A stretch of DNA of 45,760 nucleotides from Deinococcales bacterium (GCA_025352125.1 JANXTZ010000026.1:1-45760), one strand, 5' to 3'. Positions 26,801-35,589 are shown, counted from the stretch's first letter. Made by a program: numbers and translations. Notes: generated by a model from the letters alone, not told the origin.

Positions 26801-27817
26801 GCCCGAATTGATGACGGCTTTGACGGGCACATAACCTGCGGGTAAGACTGGACTGGCAAAACGAGCGCCGTCTTTGTCGGAGGTGATTTTGTACGACGCA
26901 CCCGCGATGGCTTTGCCGCTCGGGTCGATCACGCTGACGGTAATCGGTTCGATAATTTTGGTCTTGCTTGGGGTTTTGAACGGCACGAGCGGCACAAAAA
27001 ACGGTTTGCCATTCATGACAAAACGCAACCTGAAAGCATTCGAGAATTGACGCGCTGTGACTGGAATTCGTGCCAGCAAGGTCAGTTGCCCTTTGAAGCC
27101 ACTGGAAATCACAAAATCGTTTCGCGCCCAGTTGCGTCCGCTCGAGGTGTTCAAGACGCGGCGCTGCTTGTTGGGCAGCAAAAGCGTCAGCTCGAGTTCG
27201 CGGCTGGTGTCGCCGTCGTAATTGAAAATCTGCAAGGTTTTACCAACGTCATTGCTCGAGATTGGCAGGTAAACCGCCAGCATTTCCTGGTCGGGCGTGC
27301 CGTGGGCGTTGACGGTAAATTGATCGGCTTGTATCCCAATATTTTGCGCGGCAGCCAAGGCGTAACTGCTCTTGCCGTTGCCGGTGCTGGAGACGCTGAG
27401 GTTGTAGACCCCTGGAACAAGTGGATTGTTAAAGACCCGTTCCAAATCATGGCTGCTCGAGAGACCGTAAATGCGCTCGAAGATGTTGGTTTTGCTGCCC
27501 AAGGCACGAAGGCGTACTTTGGTGCTGAAGCTACTGCCCGAATACAACTCATCGCCGTAGTAATTGGCGCTGCGCACGTTGCCAGGACGGTAATCGTTGG
27601 AATTCAGGCTGGGGCTGTACATTCTTAAATCCACGGGTTTGCTCGCCGCAATCGGAGGCACGGTGATGCGGAAGGTGTCAGCGAGAATGTCCCAGTTTTG
27701 ACTCGAGCCAACCGTCACAAGCGGCAATACGGGCGTGGTCTGGGCAAACGTCGAAACCGTACCGAGTATCAAGATAACCAGTGTCACCACAAGACTCGAG
27801 AAACGGCTTGATTTCAC
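20840..27817 (-). CDS. Giant surface protein: DUF11 repeats, Pro-Asn linker and C-terminal outer-membrane barrel
   Basis: 2325 residues. Signal peptide ending STFAQ. Residues 27-540 are beta-rich domains; about 545-640 is a DUF11 domain (RNTGGTTAENIVLTDILPQG). About 649-772 is a low-complexity linker of PNPTPNPVPNPEP type. DUF11 repeats follow (SLSITKT-like starts, NLGPSDAAQTVLQDQLP), then Ig-like domains. From about 1576 to the end lie about 750 residues of alternating amphipathic strands with glycine turns, ending in VYFRLDFKFDERLFQ, fitting an outer-membrane barrel. The start is GTG 27817 with GAGG 7 nt upstream; it overlaps the stop of the upstream gene as GTGA. Probably the anchor of the surface locus; the anchor role is inferred. 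Confidence 0.85.
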   Translation of the reverse strand: MKSSRFSSLVVTLVILILGTVSTFAQTTPVLPLVTVGSSQNWDILADTFRITVPPIAASKPVDLRMYSPSLNSNDYRPGNVRSANYYGDELYSGSSFSTKVRLRALGSKTNIFERIYGLSSSHDLERVFNNPLVPGVYNLSVSSTGNGKSSYALAAAQNIGIQADQFTVNAHGTPDQEMLAVYLPISSNDVGKTLQIFNYDGDTSRELELTLLLPNKQRRVLNTSSGRNWARNDFVISSGFKGQLTLLARIPVTARQFSNAFRLRFVMNGKPFFVPLVPFKTPSKTKIIEPITVSVIDPSGKAIAGASYKITSDKDGARFASPVLPAGYVPVKAVINSGEAKIISSTSVKVGNKGANLKFIAQKLQGGLAVETVARVGNELIPLPGIAVTVGGQSLMTPGILALKPGLYTVVPPMLPDASVQSVQTIVVGGKQSKVVIEYNVTAQLSLQASRNNLGLNESTTLTAIASTKFPYPIPVTLKLNLPDFLETQTPNDVTVEISAKQPAIIVMPASAILLGQADAIANLEPFGLSAKTPIVVSAPATLEFQKTASQNTAEAGDKISFKLEVRNTGGTTAENIVLTDILPQGFEGSDLKQSFDLEAKQSRVFTISTSIAKNSKGKLENVANVVWNSQTLTARASVTVKEKLTPNIPPAPAPNPTPNPVPNPEPTPNPNLTPTPVPSPTPNPVPNPTPNPNLNPESTPTPNPVPNPIPVPNLTPVPNPIPTPVPTPTPVPTPQPLPVSTPNPVPVPTPNPVPVPTPMPEPTPEPTPLTNPDLTPRASDNDLSITKTDGAENATPGSELTYTIVVSNLGVVAVQGARVTDTMPKEFSNVRWTCESSTNSSCPNAEGTGNLDALVNLEAGGTVTFSMTGLLPRDATGTIANTATVNPPATVIDPDLSNNTATDSDELTPLADLLVSKTVDASQATVGDPVTYTIRVRNLGPSDAAQTVLQDQLPAGLNLLESSTEQGSCDMTGKILACSLGTLKVGQDVTITLVANADQVGTIVNTATAISQAIDPDPSNSSSSVNLQTLARPPAPARLTVTRSQIEPNILLPGEVVNIKLTVKNVGGTATTFSLSDSQTELLTPLGRSRFAGNIEPNQTQEFSYQARVMAGSDGEATLKAILEAPGLTSLSASADFKRVNASVVKTAPKINFKPAQIIPFTILVTNPVNRPITLQLTGEASGLTFEQTENQSIELAPLEVKKIIVNARAASAGTYENMVNLSLNDTLVAIPASATATVVDLPARTRQSEVRVVVRVEQIPVGGQIVIADRIPDGASYVSGSSSVNGQLLPDPLQSEDRLFWVMPAGVSNPYILTYKLDHTDILVMPEERIGVILNLIAPNGTVSETRLLQGHPDILEAFEKAVAQQTLRGLRDRVGAIIVRPIQDKHFTDRDQTSVLVDVPLRAENIQLKVNGVVIADSQVGSRTFDEGTNRTTLEYVAVQLKPGINTLELSATDNGETFTDTVTVTLAGAVGRIEITQVRPITNDSNDTPELQIKVIDEFGNVPPDGYVTLEISPEPSQPDANPLEPGYQIKYVAGIARVKLGSVGTRNIVRATARIGEVRAQAEFQVVASTRPLIVVGATGVQISLSDTFSVSGSLQLFARGPVFDGYQFTIGVNAQAEYANNDFNLSGNLLPTPTPYDRFPLLGDAASRSSEVSSSTGFYLKLERGPSYLLYGQFGAGFGGLLSSYNTTYNGLQTLVRGEGYHVTGFVAFQPSSNLPAEFRGDGTEIYRLTNAPISPGTERIRIVVRDKDNPNLIIRECPATYTDNSFSSQTGQEGCTLERLRDYVIDYETGIIQLKKPLLANDLASGNPMYLVVDYASASSSVPLEFRAGVQGQLEGQLGNGTYTVSGTALQYSAAKPLMLSVGAGYNSKDLKLSAELGFSSTFAFAAQASYGSGIFEVNARYQDVAVGYTGVNNTMPARDINVTASLKPSNSLVFSARASLNQNYDATNSSRSSVGLEAKNDFGILTATLGLLGNFSSGSAANTSDVYLTGGVLVPLGAFKFGLEQRVPITPGTLFQTRFSAELALSANISLIFQDTLTDWQNNEGSLGLRGTFGNTNLTLGYELPANAGDAGRARAGIDTIIPINPNLSAQLGAQLSSRIGFEPEGSISAGLLYSYENTRANLRSQLSLSSKGLKQFYGLGIVFQPDPNLILSPNLEYTDSSDGSGFKFSMAGAYRYGRWNVLTNHNYKNGIFSNGETFFGEILATYQFDEYFTVRGGLAYQLSSSVFTGQIYLGATYFFSNTFGAGFSAGYMFQSTNTSSFSFGIEGSLRVVQDLLLTVGFNFFGFDSIGTFNARPGVYFRLDFKFDERLFQPRP
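25495..25870 (-). repeat. Low-complexity Pro/Asn/Thr repeat region
   Basis: About 125 codons made of PNP, PTP and PVP units; the DNA is a chain of degenerate 6-12 bp units such as GGATTTGGTGTTGG. It holds few stop codons in other frames and produces several meaningless open frames. Repeat number is likely to vary between strains. Confidence 0.85.
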
Positions 27818-30800
27818 GGCTCAACCTCTTGCCATTCGATGTCAGGGTCGGTCAGGGCAAATTCTGGTGCGAGATCGCTGAACAAGACATAGCGAATGAT
27901 GTACACCCCAGGCTCGAGTTGCCCAAGCTCCATGATGCCGTCGGCATCCAGAATTGCGGTGCGCTGCACACCGTCTGGGCTAGTCACTGTGACCACTCCT
28001 CGGGTTGCGCCAGTGGGCAGGGGGTCGGTCAACAACACGTTTTCGACGGCGTGATCGATGCTCAGTTTGAGATTGACCACATAACCCGCGCCGCCCTGTT
28101 GCAGGTTTTTCTCGAGCACGATATCGCCGCGCCGCAGGGTGGTGGTGCGCGATTTCACGGCGGCGGCAAGGGCGGGGTACAACGGGAAGTCTTTAACCTC
28201 GAGTCCGCCGACCAGACGCGCATAACGTGTGCCTGGACTGCCCTGATCGTCGGGAATCGGTTTGGGCAGGTAGGGCACGGTCAATGGGTCGAGCCGAATG
28301 GCGTACAAGCCTGGTGCGAGGTCGGGGAAGCTGTAACGCCCCTCAACATCGGTGAGCGCGTAATTGCCGTTGGACAGGTAGACTCGAGCGCCGCGCAGGA
28401 CTTCTTCTTGACCAGCATCGAAACGCAAGTTGTCGTTGCTGTCAAAGTAAACCCGTCCAACCAGTGCGGTTCGGTTGGTAAAGACACCGTTTGTCTTTTT
28501 GACGGCTGCCGTGGCGGTGTTGGACACGACCACAATTTGCGCACTGGCTGCCGATTGCGCGGTCACAGTGACGGTGTTGATCACTTTTTCGGGCAGGACT
28601 GGCGTGCCGATGCTGCCAAAGACAATGCTGATGCTGGACTTTGCCGCCAGCGCTGAAATGCGCCACTCGAGGCTTTGCTTGCCACTTAAAACTGTGATTT
28701 TGGGGTCGGGTATGCCCTGACCCGCCAATTTGCTCGAGCCTGATTTGTAGACCAAACCGATTGGCAGATCGTCGGTCACGATCAAATTGACCAACCCCGC
28801 GCTGGGTGAACTGTTGAGGATTTTCAGTTCAAACTCCACCACGCCGCCGATGCTGACCGTGGGTTGCAAAGCAATTTTTTCGACCGCCAGAACCGCACGG
28901 ATGACACCGACATCCACGGTGTTTGATGGCACGCTGACCGGTATGGTTTGGCTCAGGACATTGGCGGTGTTGGAAATGATGGTTGCATCTGGGACAGTCT
29001 CGAGAATGGTGGTCTTAAATTTGAGGATCAAATGCCCGCCACTGGGCAAACTCGCCAGATTCCAGGTGATGGTTCGGCTGCTCGAGTCATAATTTCCTGT
29101 CACCGTGTAGGTTTTGGCGCTGTTGCTGGCATCCGTCACCGCGCCCGAGGTGATACTCGAGGGCGCGGCAAGGTTCGGGTCGAGCGTGTCAGTGATCGTG
29201 ACGGTCTGCTGATCAAAATTGGTAATGTTGGTGAGATCAAGGCTGTACTCGAGTGGGTCGCCTGGTTTAAAGGTTTTGTTTGGATTGACGCTTTTGACAA
29301 ATTTCCAGGCATCACTGGCAGGATGAATAGTGCTTATCACGTCCAGGGTGCGGTTGATCAAGTCGGGTTTGATGCTCGAGGACACCTGTGAAACCCAATT
29401 CCAACCCCTGCCGTTGTTGTCACCAACCGTGTTTAAGGGTGGGTGAAGCTCCAAAATCACCTCAAGGCTGGCATTGGATGTCAGGTTGCCAACGTCCACC
29501 AGACCGTCAGCGTTGGTGTCGGTCAGGGGTGTGCCGTCTGCTGCCAGCCAGCGTGCCGTCCAACCCGATGGAAATGGCGTCTCGAAGCTGAGGTTGAGGG
29601 TGTCGTTGGTGTTGCCCGCGTTTAAGACCGTGTGACGGAAAAAAATGGTTTTGCCCTGAAACTCCTGGCTCGTTTGCTTGTCGGCGGCGGCGGGATACTC
29701 GAGCGCTTTGGGATTGCCGAGTGGTCCAATCCAGGGTTCGACAAAAGCCACGCTGGTACTGTCAGAGGCGCTGTTGTTGCCTGGGTTGAGGTCTGGAACG
29801 CTAGAACTGGCGACGCTGGCGGTGTTGGTCACGCTTGGCATGGCGGCAGCGCCGACGGCGACGGTCAAGGTGATGTCTGGCAGGCTCGATTTTGGCGCAA
29901 GGGCTGTGGTGCTGGTACACGTGACAAGGTTGGCGGTGGCGCTGCAAGTCCAATTTATACCGATGGCGCTGACAAAAGCCAAACCGACTGGCAAGTTGTC
30001 TGTGACCGTGACCGTTCCAGCAATGGTCGATGGTCCAAGATTTTGTACCGTCAAAACGTACTGTCCATTCAACCCGACGGTAAACGTGCCAATGTGGCGT
30101 TTTGTGATGGTTAAATCCGCATTTGGCGTCAGTGAATCCGTGTCGCTGGCGGTATTGTTGTTTAAATCTGGATCGGTTACACCAGTTGGCACAACCAAAC
30201 TGGCAGTGTTGACCAGATTGCTGCTCGCCGCGCTCGAGAGGTTGGCACTCAGGGTGAATACCGCGCTCGAGTTGGCTGCCAGGTTGAGGGTTTGGTTGAT
30301 GTCACCCGAACCGCTGGCAGCCGCGCAGCTCGAGTTTGCGGCGGCGGTACATTTCCAACTGGCATTTGAGAGAACGCTCGGCAGTGCATCGAGCACACCG
30401 ACACCACTCGCGTCCGATGGTCCAGCGTTATTGATGGTGATCGTGTAAACGATATTCGTGCCTGGCACCGCCACGCTGGCGTTGTCGGTTTTGATAATAC
30501 TCAAATCGCTGACCGAGCTGATGCTGACGGTATCGCTGGCGGTATCGTTGAGTTGGTTGACTTCTGCCCCACCACCCACCGAGGCGCTGTTGACCAGATT
30601 GATCGCGGCGCTTTGGGCAATGCCAACCACCAGGTCAATGCCTGGGAAGCTCGAGTTGACCGCGAGCGCGTCATTGCGGGTGCAGGTGACAGTCTGGGTG
30701 TTGATGTTGCACGTCCAACCTGCCCCAGTCGCAGTTTGCGGAGTCAAACCGTCGGGCAGGGTGTCGGTCACGGTGAGGAGTCCAAAACTTGGCGCAATAC

Positions 30801-31842
30801 CAATGTTTGATACACCCAAAACGAATATGCCACTCGAGCCGCGCACAAAGTTACCAGCGTGGGTCTTAACAATCACCAAATCGCTGGCAACAATCAAACC
30901 CGTGTCCGTGGCAGTGTTGTTCTTGGGTTGCGGGTCAATCGTCGGGCTGCCGACGCTGGCGGTGTTGACCAAATTGCTGGTGACACTTGCCGACACCAGC
31001 AGATTCAAGTCAAAACTCGAGCTTGCACCGTTGGCGATGGCGCTCGAGCTGGTGCAGGTGACCACTTGAGCAGCAGCATTGCAGACCCAGTTGGCATTGC
31101 CGCCACTGACGAACGTCAAGCCTGTTGGCAGGGCATCGGTCACGGTGATCGTGCCGCTGGCGCTCGAGGGTCCGGCGTTCGAGACTTGCAGGGTGTAAGG
31201 CGTGGTGTTACCGAGTGCCAAATTGCCGACGTGGGTTTTGGTGAGGCTGAGGTCTGCCCTGGGGCTGACCACCACCCTGGAGACATTGTTCGCGTCGCTG
31301 GGTCCACCAGGGCAGGCGGCAACCAGATTGACGTTGGCGATCAAACCTCCCTCGAGCGGCGTGGGCGCGTCAACCCGCAACAAGACATGGGTGCTCGAGT
31401 CTGTGGGCAGGCTGAGGCTCGAGATGGCTGCACCGTCAGGTTGGAGGTCGTTGTTGTCATCCAAAAAAATGCTCAAGCCAGCGGGCACAAAACTGCTGCC
31501 CGCCTCGAGGGTTGGGGTCAGGTTGAAAGTAAAACCGCTGTTGCCCGCATTTGAAATGGCGTAGCTCAGGAAAGTGCTGCCGCCTGGAATCACACTGGCA
31601 TTTTGACCTGGATTGCTGATAGAACCGTGCGGCAAGACCGAGACGCCGCAGACCAAAGCCACCGTAATCACCGCCTGGTTTGAGGTGATTAAGACTGTTT
31701 GCCCGTCTGAACCCGTGTAACTGCCCGAGGCGGTGTTGGGAATGGCTGTGCCTGCTGGGGTGGCTGTGCTTTGAGCCTGAACGCTCGAGAGGCAAGCCAC
31801 CATGCTAAAAACCAGGGTCAGCAATTTTGTTTGGAGCTTCAC
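27814..31842 (-). CDS. Surface protein with multiple DUF11 repeats and SdrD-like domain
   Basis: 1342 residues from GTG 31842, with GAGG 6 nt upstream. Signal peptide MKLQTKLLTLVFSMVACLSS, cleavage after VQA. At least five DUF11 repeats follow, each starting with variants of ADLSLTKTHVGNLALGN and DLSIIKTDNAS and containing VTDALPTGLTFVSG blocks with paired Cys. A central region has a calcium-loop-like LTDTNADGLVDVGN. Near the C-terminus an SdrD/Cna-B-like domain reads VYFDSNDNLRFDAGQEE and LTDVEGRYSFPDLAPGLYAI. The stop overlaps the start of the barrel protein (GTGA), so the two are translated together and may form a complex. No barrel of its own. Confidence 0.87.
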   Translation of the reverse strand: MKLQTKLLTLVFSMVACLSSVQAQSTATPAGTAIPNTASGSYTGSDGQTVLITSNQAVITVALVCGVSVLPHGSISNPGQNASVIPGGSTFLSYAISNAGNSGFTFNLTPTLEAGSSFVPAGLSIFLDDNNDLQPDGAAISSLSLPTDSSTHVLLRVDAPTPLEGGLIANVNLVAACPGGPSDANNVSRVVVSPRADLSLTKTHVGNLALGNTTPYTLQVSNAGPSSASGTITVTDALPTGLTFVSGGNANWVCNAAAQVVTCTSSSAIANGASSSFDLNLLVSASVTSNLVNTASVGSPTIDPQPKNNTATDTGLIVASDLVIVKTHAGNFVRGSSGIFVLGVSNIGIAPSFGLLTVTDTLPDGLTPQTATGAGWTCNINTQTVTCTRNDALAVNSSFPGIDLVVGIAQSAAINLVNSASVGGGAEVNQLNDTASDTVSISSVSDLSIIKTDNASVAVPGTNIVYTITINNAGPSDASGVGVLDALPSVLSNASWKCTAAANSSCAAASGSGDINQTLNLAANSSAVFTLSANLSSAASSNLVNTASLVVPTGVTDPDLNNNTASDTDSLTPNADLTITKRHIGTFTVGLNGQYVLTVQNLGPSTIAGTVTVTDNLPVGLAFVSAIGINWTCSATANLVTCTSTTALAPKSSLPDITLTVAVGAAAMPSVTNTASVASSSVPDLNPGNNSASDSTSVAFVEPWIGPLGNPKALEYPAAADKQTSQEFQGKTIFFRHTVLNAGNTNDTLNLSFETPFPSGWTARWLAADGTPLTDTNADGLVDVGNLTSNASLEVILELHPPLNTVGDNNGRGWNWVSQVSSSIKPDLINRTLDVISTIHPASDAWKFVKSVNPNKTFKPGDPLEYSLDLTNITNFDQQTVTITDTLDPNLAAPSSITSGAVTDASNSAKTYTVTGNYDSSSRTITWNLASLPSGGHLILKFKTTILETVPDATIISNTANVLSQTIPVSVPSNTVDVGVIRAVLAVEKIALQPTVSIGGVVEFELKILNSSPSAGLVNLIVTDDLPIGLVYKSGSSKLAGQGIPDPKITVLSGKQSLEWRISALAAKSSISIVFGSIGTPVLPEKVINTVTVTAQSAASAQIVVVSNTATAAVKKTNGVFTNRTALVGRVYFDSNDNLRFDAGQEEVLRGARVYLSNGNYALTDVEGRYSFPDLAPGLYAIRLDPLTVPYLPKPIPDDQGSPGTRYARLVGGLEVKDFPLYPALAAAVKSRTTTLRRGDIVLEKNLQQGGAGYVVNLKLSIDHAVENVLLTDPLPTGATRGVVTVTSPDGVQRTAILDADGIMELGQLEPGVYIIRYVLFSDLAPEFALTDPDIEWQEVEP

Positions 31843-31935
31843 AGCAAACCTCGAGTGGGTGAAAGTGAAGGCGGATAAAGTTTGGTTTAAAAATTGAAGT
31901 CTTGATTTGAAAATCTTGTGTTTAGTTGTGTTTAG

Positions 31936-31982
31936 AAAAAGAGACGAAATGAGCCTCCCAAGGCATCACCCCTGGGAGGCTC
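31936..31982 (-). terminator. Intrinsic terminator after the 958-residue surface protein gene
   Basis: GAGCCTCCCA (31951-31960) pairs with TGGGAGGCTC (31973-31982), a perfect 10-bp stem with a 12-nt loop. On the minus strand it is followed about 10 nt later by five T (31936-31940). It separates this gene from the next pair of surface genes. Confidence 0.8.
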
Positions 31983-31990
31983 GAGTGAAA

Positions 31991-34867
31991 TTAGCGCACG
32001 CTAACGGTGAAGGTAATGGTGATGGCAGCGCCTGAAGGGAACAGGTTGACTGGGGTGCTGGTGGCGTTGGTCACGACCACGCGAATGTTGGTGACGCGGG
32101 TGGCGTCTAGGTTGTCGCTGTAACCATTGCTGGTTCCGGTGGTGTTGCTGTCGGCTGGTGCGGTATTGCTCCAGGTTGTACCGCCGTCGATGCTGTACTG
32201 GATTTGGCAGGTCGAACCGACTGGGCAACCGCTCACGCTGGCAGAACCAAATTTGAAGTCGGTGTAGGTTGGGATCGGATCGAACACGATGACATTGCTC
32301 AGACCGCCCGAACCAAGATTGGTGGCAACTATGGTGTAGGTGATTTCACTGGTGCTGGCAACAACGCCAGGGGCGGTGCGCGGGAAGGCGGTGGCGGTGT
32401 TGGCGGTTTTTTGCAGGTCCAGCTTGCCAAGCACAATTTTGGTCGTGTCGGTCACGGTGGCGCTGGCGCTGCCAGCACTGAACGTACCACTGGCGGTAAT
32501 CACTCGGGCGTCGGTGGTGGCGTCTGCCAGACCGGCAATGGCGCTGACCTGCACCAAGATTGGTGTTGAAGTACCGGCAGTCAAGCTGAACGTGGTCGGA
32601 CTCGTACCGTCGTAAACGAGGGTATCGCCGGCGTCAATCACGCCCGGGGTCGTGCCGTTGTCGCGGTAGATCAGGTAGGTGAAGCCCGCCAAGCCCGCAC
32701 CTGGGGTCAGGGAGACGGTGGCGCTCGAGTTACCGTTGTTGGTCAGGGTGTGCAGGTACACGACCGTGCCTGGGCTGGTGATGCTCGAGTTGCGGTCTGG
32801 TGTGAACAGCAAGCTGTTGATGGCATTGATGGTCAGGGTGTTAACAATGGTGTCGGTGCTGGTTGGGTTTGAGTTGCTGGTGGTGGTGAAGCTGATTGGC
32901 GCAGCCGTCGCGGGTGCGGCATTGGCTGGCACGGTCACGACCGCGACCAGTTGCAAAATCTGGTTTGGACTGAGGACGGCGGTGCTGGTGATCGGCGCAC
33001 CGTCGGGCAAGCCGTCGCCGTTGGTGTCCAGGTAGTAAGCGACCGTCGAACCGCTCGGCAACCCGCTGGTGGTGAGGGCGTAGGTGTCGCTGACCACACC
33101 CGTATTTTGAACGGTCAATGGGTAGTAGACGGTTGTGCCTGGGTTGGTCGTGATGGCAATTGGGGTGTTGGTCGTGCCGGTGAGTGGAGCTGTTCCTGGA
33201 AGGTTATCGTTGTTGCGAATATCGACGCTCTGACCAGAGGTGATGGCGGTCAAGATGTCGGTGGTGATGTCGCTGCTGGTGCCAGCATCGCTTTTGATCA
33301 CGGCGGTCACGTTGGCGCTTGCGCTCGGGGTCGAACCCGCAGGCACGGTGAGTTTGACGACCACGTTGTAATCGGCACCAGGAGCCAGCGTGACGCCAGA
33401 ACCCAGACCGGTCGAGCCGTCTGACTGGTACAGGGCTGCCGAGTAACCGCTCGTCACGGATTGAACGCTGATGTTGAAGGTTTGGGTGGTGTTGCCCGTG
33501 TTGCGCACGGTGTTGACAAAGGTCACGACCGTACCGCTCGGGGCAGTTGCCACGACTTCTTGATCGAGGGTATTGGTCGGTGCACCAACGCCCGAGCGGG
33601 TGTAGGTGAAGCTCAGACCCGAAACTGGATCGGTGTAGCTGGCAGTGCCGCTGGCAGTGCCAACAGGTTGACCGACTGGACCGATGGCGGTCGATTTCAA
33701 TTCTGGTGAGGTGCTGGTGACGGTGTTGGATGGCACGGTGACGTTGGTCGTGCCGTTGTTGTTGCGGTAATCAATCGCGGCAACGTTGGTGATTGGTGTC
33801 AAGCCAGGGGTTGAGGCAGGAATGCTGACTTTAAAGTTGAGCGTGTAGGTTGCGCCGACGCTCAGGGTGTTGGTCGAAAGTCCGTCACCTGGTGTGGCAT
33901 CGCGCATCAACAAGCCAACTCGAGCGACTGGGGTGGTCTCTGATAGGCTCCAGGTTGTGCCTGCTGCGGTGCTCGAGTAGACGACGCTGGTCGTGCCAAC
34001 TGCGCCCGAGCTTCCCGTGGCACTGCCTGTGACATAGGTTGCGCCTGCTGGGATGGGGTCTGAGATCAGGATGCCGTCGATGGCTGTGCCAATGGTCACA
34101 ACGGCTGGTTTTGACTTGGCTGCCAGGTTACCGGCGTTGGTTCCTGAAAGTCCGTAAGTGATTTCAAACAAACCAGAGCCACTGTTCAAGACTGGGGCGC
34201 TGGCGGTTTTTGCCAGGGTCAAATCGGCGTCGTTGAGGACATCGACCCGAGCAAAGTTGACATTGTCGGTGGCGGCTGCGGCTGGCGCTGCACCGCTACT
34301 GGTCAGGTTGATGTTGGCGCGTCCAGCGGCTGGGGTCGAACCTGGGATGCCGCCTGCCACAATGATGCACTTGACGTTGCCTGGGGCAAGTTGGGTCAGG
34401 GCGCTCGAGGTGATCGCGCTTTCGCCAAAGTCAAGTTGACCGTTGCAGTTGGCATCGTCGTAAATCAGTGGGCTGACCAGATCAAAAGTGTCACCGTCGG
34501 TGTTGACGCCCGTTTGTTGACTGAGCGCCAAGTTGACGGTGATGCCCGTGTTTGAGGTGTTGGTAATCACGTAAGGAAAGTTGACGGTTGACCCAGGAAT
34601 TTGATTCTGGGTTTGACCTGGCAGTGCGCCAGTAAAGTTGCCCGTGCCCGTACCTGCCGTACCGCTCGGGGTGATGGTATACCCGTAAACGGCTTGCACC
34701 ACGGTGATGGCGACGTTCGAGTTGGTGGTTTGCGGGTTGCCCAAAGAATCCAGGTACGTGGCTGAAGCCTGATTCGAGATTTGAGTTGTCGCCGCCGTGG
34801 TCTGGGCGAATGCCGCAGTTCCAAACAGGGCGAACAACAAGGTGGTGACGATGCCGATTTTTTTCAT
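31991..34867 (-). CDS. Surface-layer-like secreted protein with DUF11-type repeats
   Basis: 958 residues. Signal peptide MKKIGIVTTLLFALFGTAAF, cleavage near FAQ. The mature part is almost free of Lys and very rich in Thr, Ser, Gly, Val and Asn, as in secreted layer proteins. Repeats contain GTVVTFVNTVRNTGNTTQ-like blocks and calcium-loop-like motifs (YDDANCNGQLDFGE and LDTNGDGLPDGA). The C-terminal DUF11 domain reads TVATNLGSGGL-like, then PIPTYTDFKFGSASVSG. GGGAGG lies 6 nt before the ATG. The promoter region carries a 15-bp direct repeat, and a strong terminator follows, so it is probably its own highly expressed unit. Confidence 0.85.
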   Translation of the reverse strand: MKKIGIVTTLLFALFGTAAFAQTTAATTQISNQASATYLDSLGNPQTTNSNVAITVVQAVYGYTITPSGTAGTGTGNFTGALPGQTQNQIPGSTVNFPYVITNTSNTGITVNLALSQQTGVNTDGDTFDLVSPLIYDDANCNGQLDFGESAITSSALTQLAPGNVKCIIVAGGIPGSTPAAGRANINLTSSGAAPAAAATDNVNFARVDVLNDADLTLAKTASAPVLNSGSGLFEITYGLSGTNAGNLAAKSKPAVVTIGTAIDGILISDPIPAGATYVTGSATGSSGAVGTTSVVYSSTAAGTTWSLSETTPVARVGLLMRDATPGDGLSTNTLSVGATYTLNFKVSIPASTPGLTPITNVAAIDYRNNNGTTNVTVPSNTVTSTSPELKSTAIGPVGQPVGTASGTASYTDPVSGLSFTYTRSGVGAPTNTLDQEVVATAPSGTVVTFVNTVRNTGNTTQTFNISVQSVTSGYSAALYQSDGSTGLGSGVTLAPGADYNVVVKLTVPAGSTPSASANVTAVIKSDAGTSSDITTDILTAITSGQSVDIRNNDNLPGTAPLTGTTNTPIAITTNPGTTVYYPLTVQNTGVVSDTYALTTSGLPSGSTVAYYLDTNGDGLPDGAPITSTAVLSPNQILQLVAVVTVPANAAPATAAPISFTTTSNSNPTSTDTIVNTLTINAINSLLFTPDRNSSITSPGTVVYLHTLTNNGNSSATVSLTPGAGLAGFTYLIYRDNGTTPGVIDAGDTLVYDGTSPTTFSLTAGTSTPILVQVSAIAGLADATTDARVITASGTFSAGSASATVTDTTKIVLGKLDLQKTANTATAFPRTAPGVVASTSEITYTIVATNLGSGGLSNVIVFDPIPTYTDFKFGSASVSGCPVGSTCQIQYSIDGGTTWSNTAPADSNTTGTSNGYSDNLDATRVTNIRVVVTNATSTPVNLFPSGAAITITFTVSVR

Positions 34868-34909
34868 TTACTGCCTCCCAAAATTCTTGATGCCGTTAAA
34901 ACTTCTATA

Positions 34910-34940
34910 GTGCTTTGCGTACAGCGTGCTTTGCGTACAG
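34910..34940. repeat. 15-bp direct repeat in the promoter region of the 958-residue surface protein gene
   Basis: GTGCTTTGCGTACAG at 34910-34924 and 34926-34940, period 16 bp, directly upstream of a minus-strand TATAGA. Likely a regulator site or a duplicated promoter element. The core GTGCTTTG also occurs at 35653, upstream of the 166-residue gene. Confidence 0.7.
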
Positions 34941-35051
34941 ACTCGAGATGGTTGATAGGTTATTTCTCGAGGTTTTCCGAAGGGATTGGAAATGTATTTC
35001 CTGATTGGTCTTACATTTGGGCATTCTTTTTACTTCACTGTGCTTATTTAC

Positions 35052-35552
35052 TTATTTCACTTTGACTCGGGCTTTAAATTCCAGGGTCTGACCTGCTTTG
35101 AGTTGACCCCGAACGATCCAGCGCAAATCGGTGTATTCGTTTGGTTTGACCGTTTCCTCGACCGTCTTGCCGTCTTTGATGATCTTGCGTTTAAGGGGCG
35201 GCGTGGCAAAGCTTTTCTTGCGGTCGTAAGATGCCAGCAAAATGGCGACCGAGGCGGCGTTGGTGGCGCTGTTCTCGAGGTAGGTGGTGCTCGAGGGAAT
35301 CGGCAGGTCAATCACAAAATTGGGCAAGCCTGCCTGGGTTGGGTTGCTGGCTTTGACACGGTACTCGACGGTGTCGCCTGGTTTGACGCTGTCGGCTTTG
35401 GCAAAGTTTTCGACTGTTTTGCCGTTCACAATTTCAGAGATCACGCGGTAACTCTCGAGCGTCAACTCGGGTTTGGTCTTGACGGCTTGCGCCAGGGCGA
35501 GCGTGCCAATCATGCTGAGGACCAGGATTAAGGTTGTTTTGATTGCGTTCAT
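35052..35552 (-). CDS. Small secreted single-domain DUF11-like protein
   Basis: 166 residues from ATG 35552, with AGAGG 7 nt upstream; an ATG 21 bases earlier lacks a good site. Signal peptide MNAIKTTLILVLSMIGTLAL, cleavage after ALA. The mature protein reads like one DUF11-type domain: DSVKPGDTVEYRVKASNPTQ, FVIDLPIPSSTTYLENSATN, then LRWIVRGQLKAGQTLEFKAR. It is unusually Lys-rich compared with its neighbours. It may be an adaptor or subunit of the surface structure made by the flanking genes; this is inference. A 16-bp perfect inverted repeat lies just upstream. Confidence 0.82.
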   Translation of the reverse strand: MNAIKTTLILVLSMIGTLALAQAVKTKPELTLESYRVISEIVNGKTVENFAKADSVKPGDTVEYRVKASNPTQAGLPNFVIDLPIPSSTTYLENSATNAASVAILLASYDRKKSFATPPLKRKIIKDGKTVEETVKPNEYTDLRWIVRGQLKAGQTLEFKARVKVK

Positions 35553-35573
35553 GGCTGCACCTCTTGGAGTCAT

Positions 35574-35589
35574 CTTTGCACATGCAAAG
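35574..35589. promoter_or_regulatory. Perfect inverted repeat upstream of the 166-residue gene
   Basis: CTTTGCA-CA-TGCAAAG, 7-bp arms and a 2-bp centre, 21 nt before the ATG. A candidate operator; its CTTTGC arm echoes the repeat at 34910-34940. Confidence 0.5.

Noticed and set aside
29678..30448. Plus-strand frame of 256 codons inside the DUF11 gene, and similar frames at 22283, 24865 and 28948
   Set aside because: Antisense shadows without start signals or protein-like composition.
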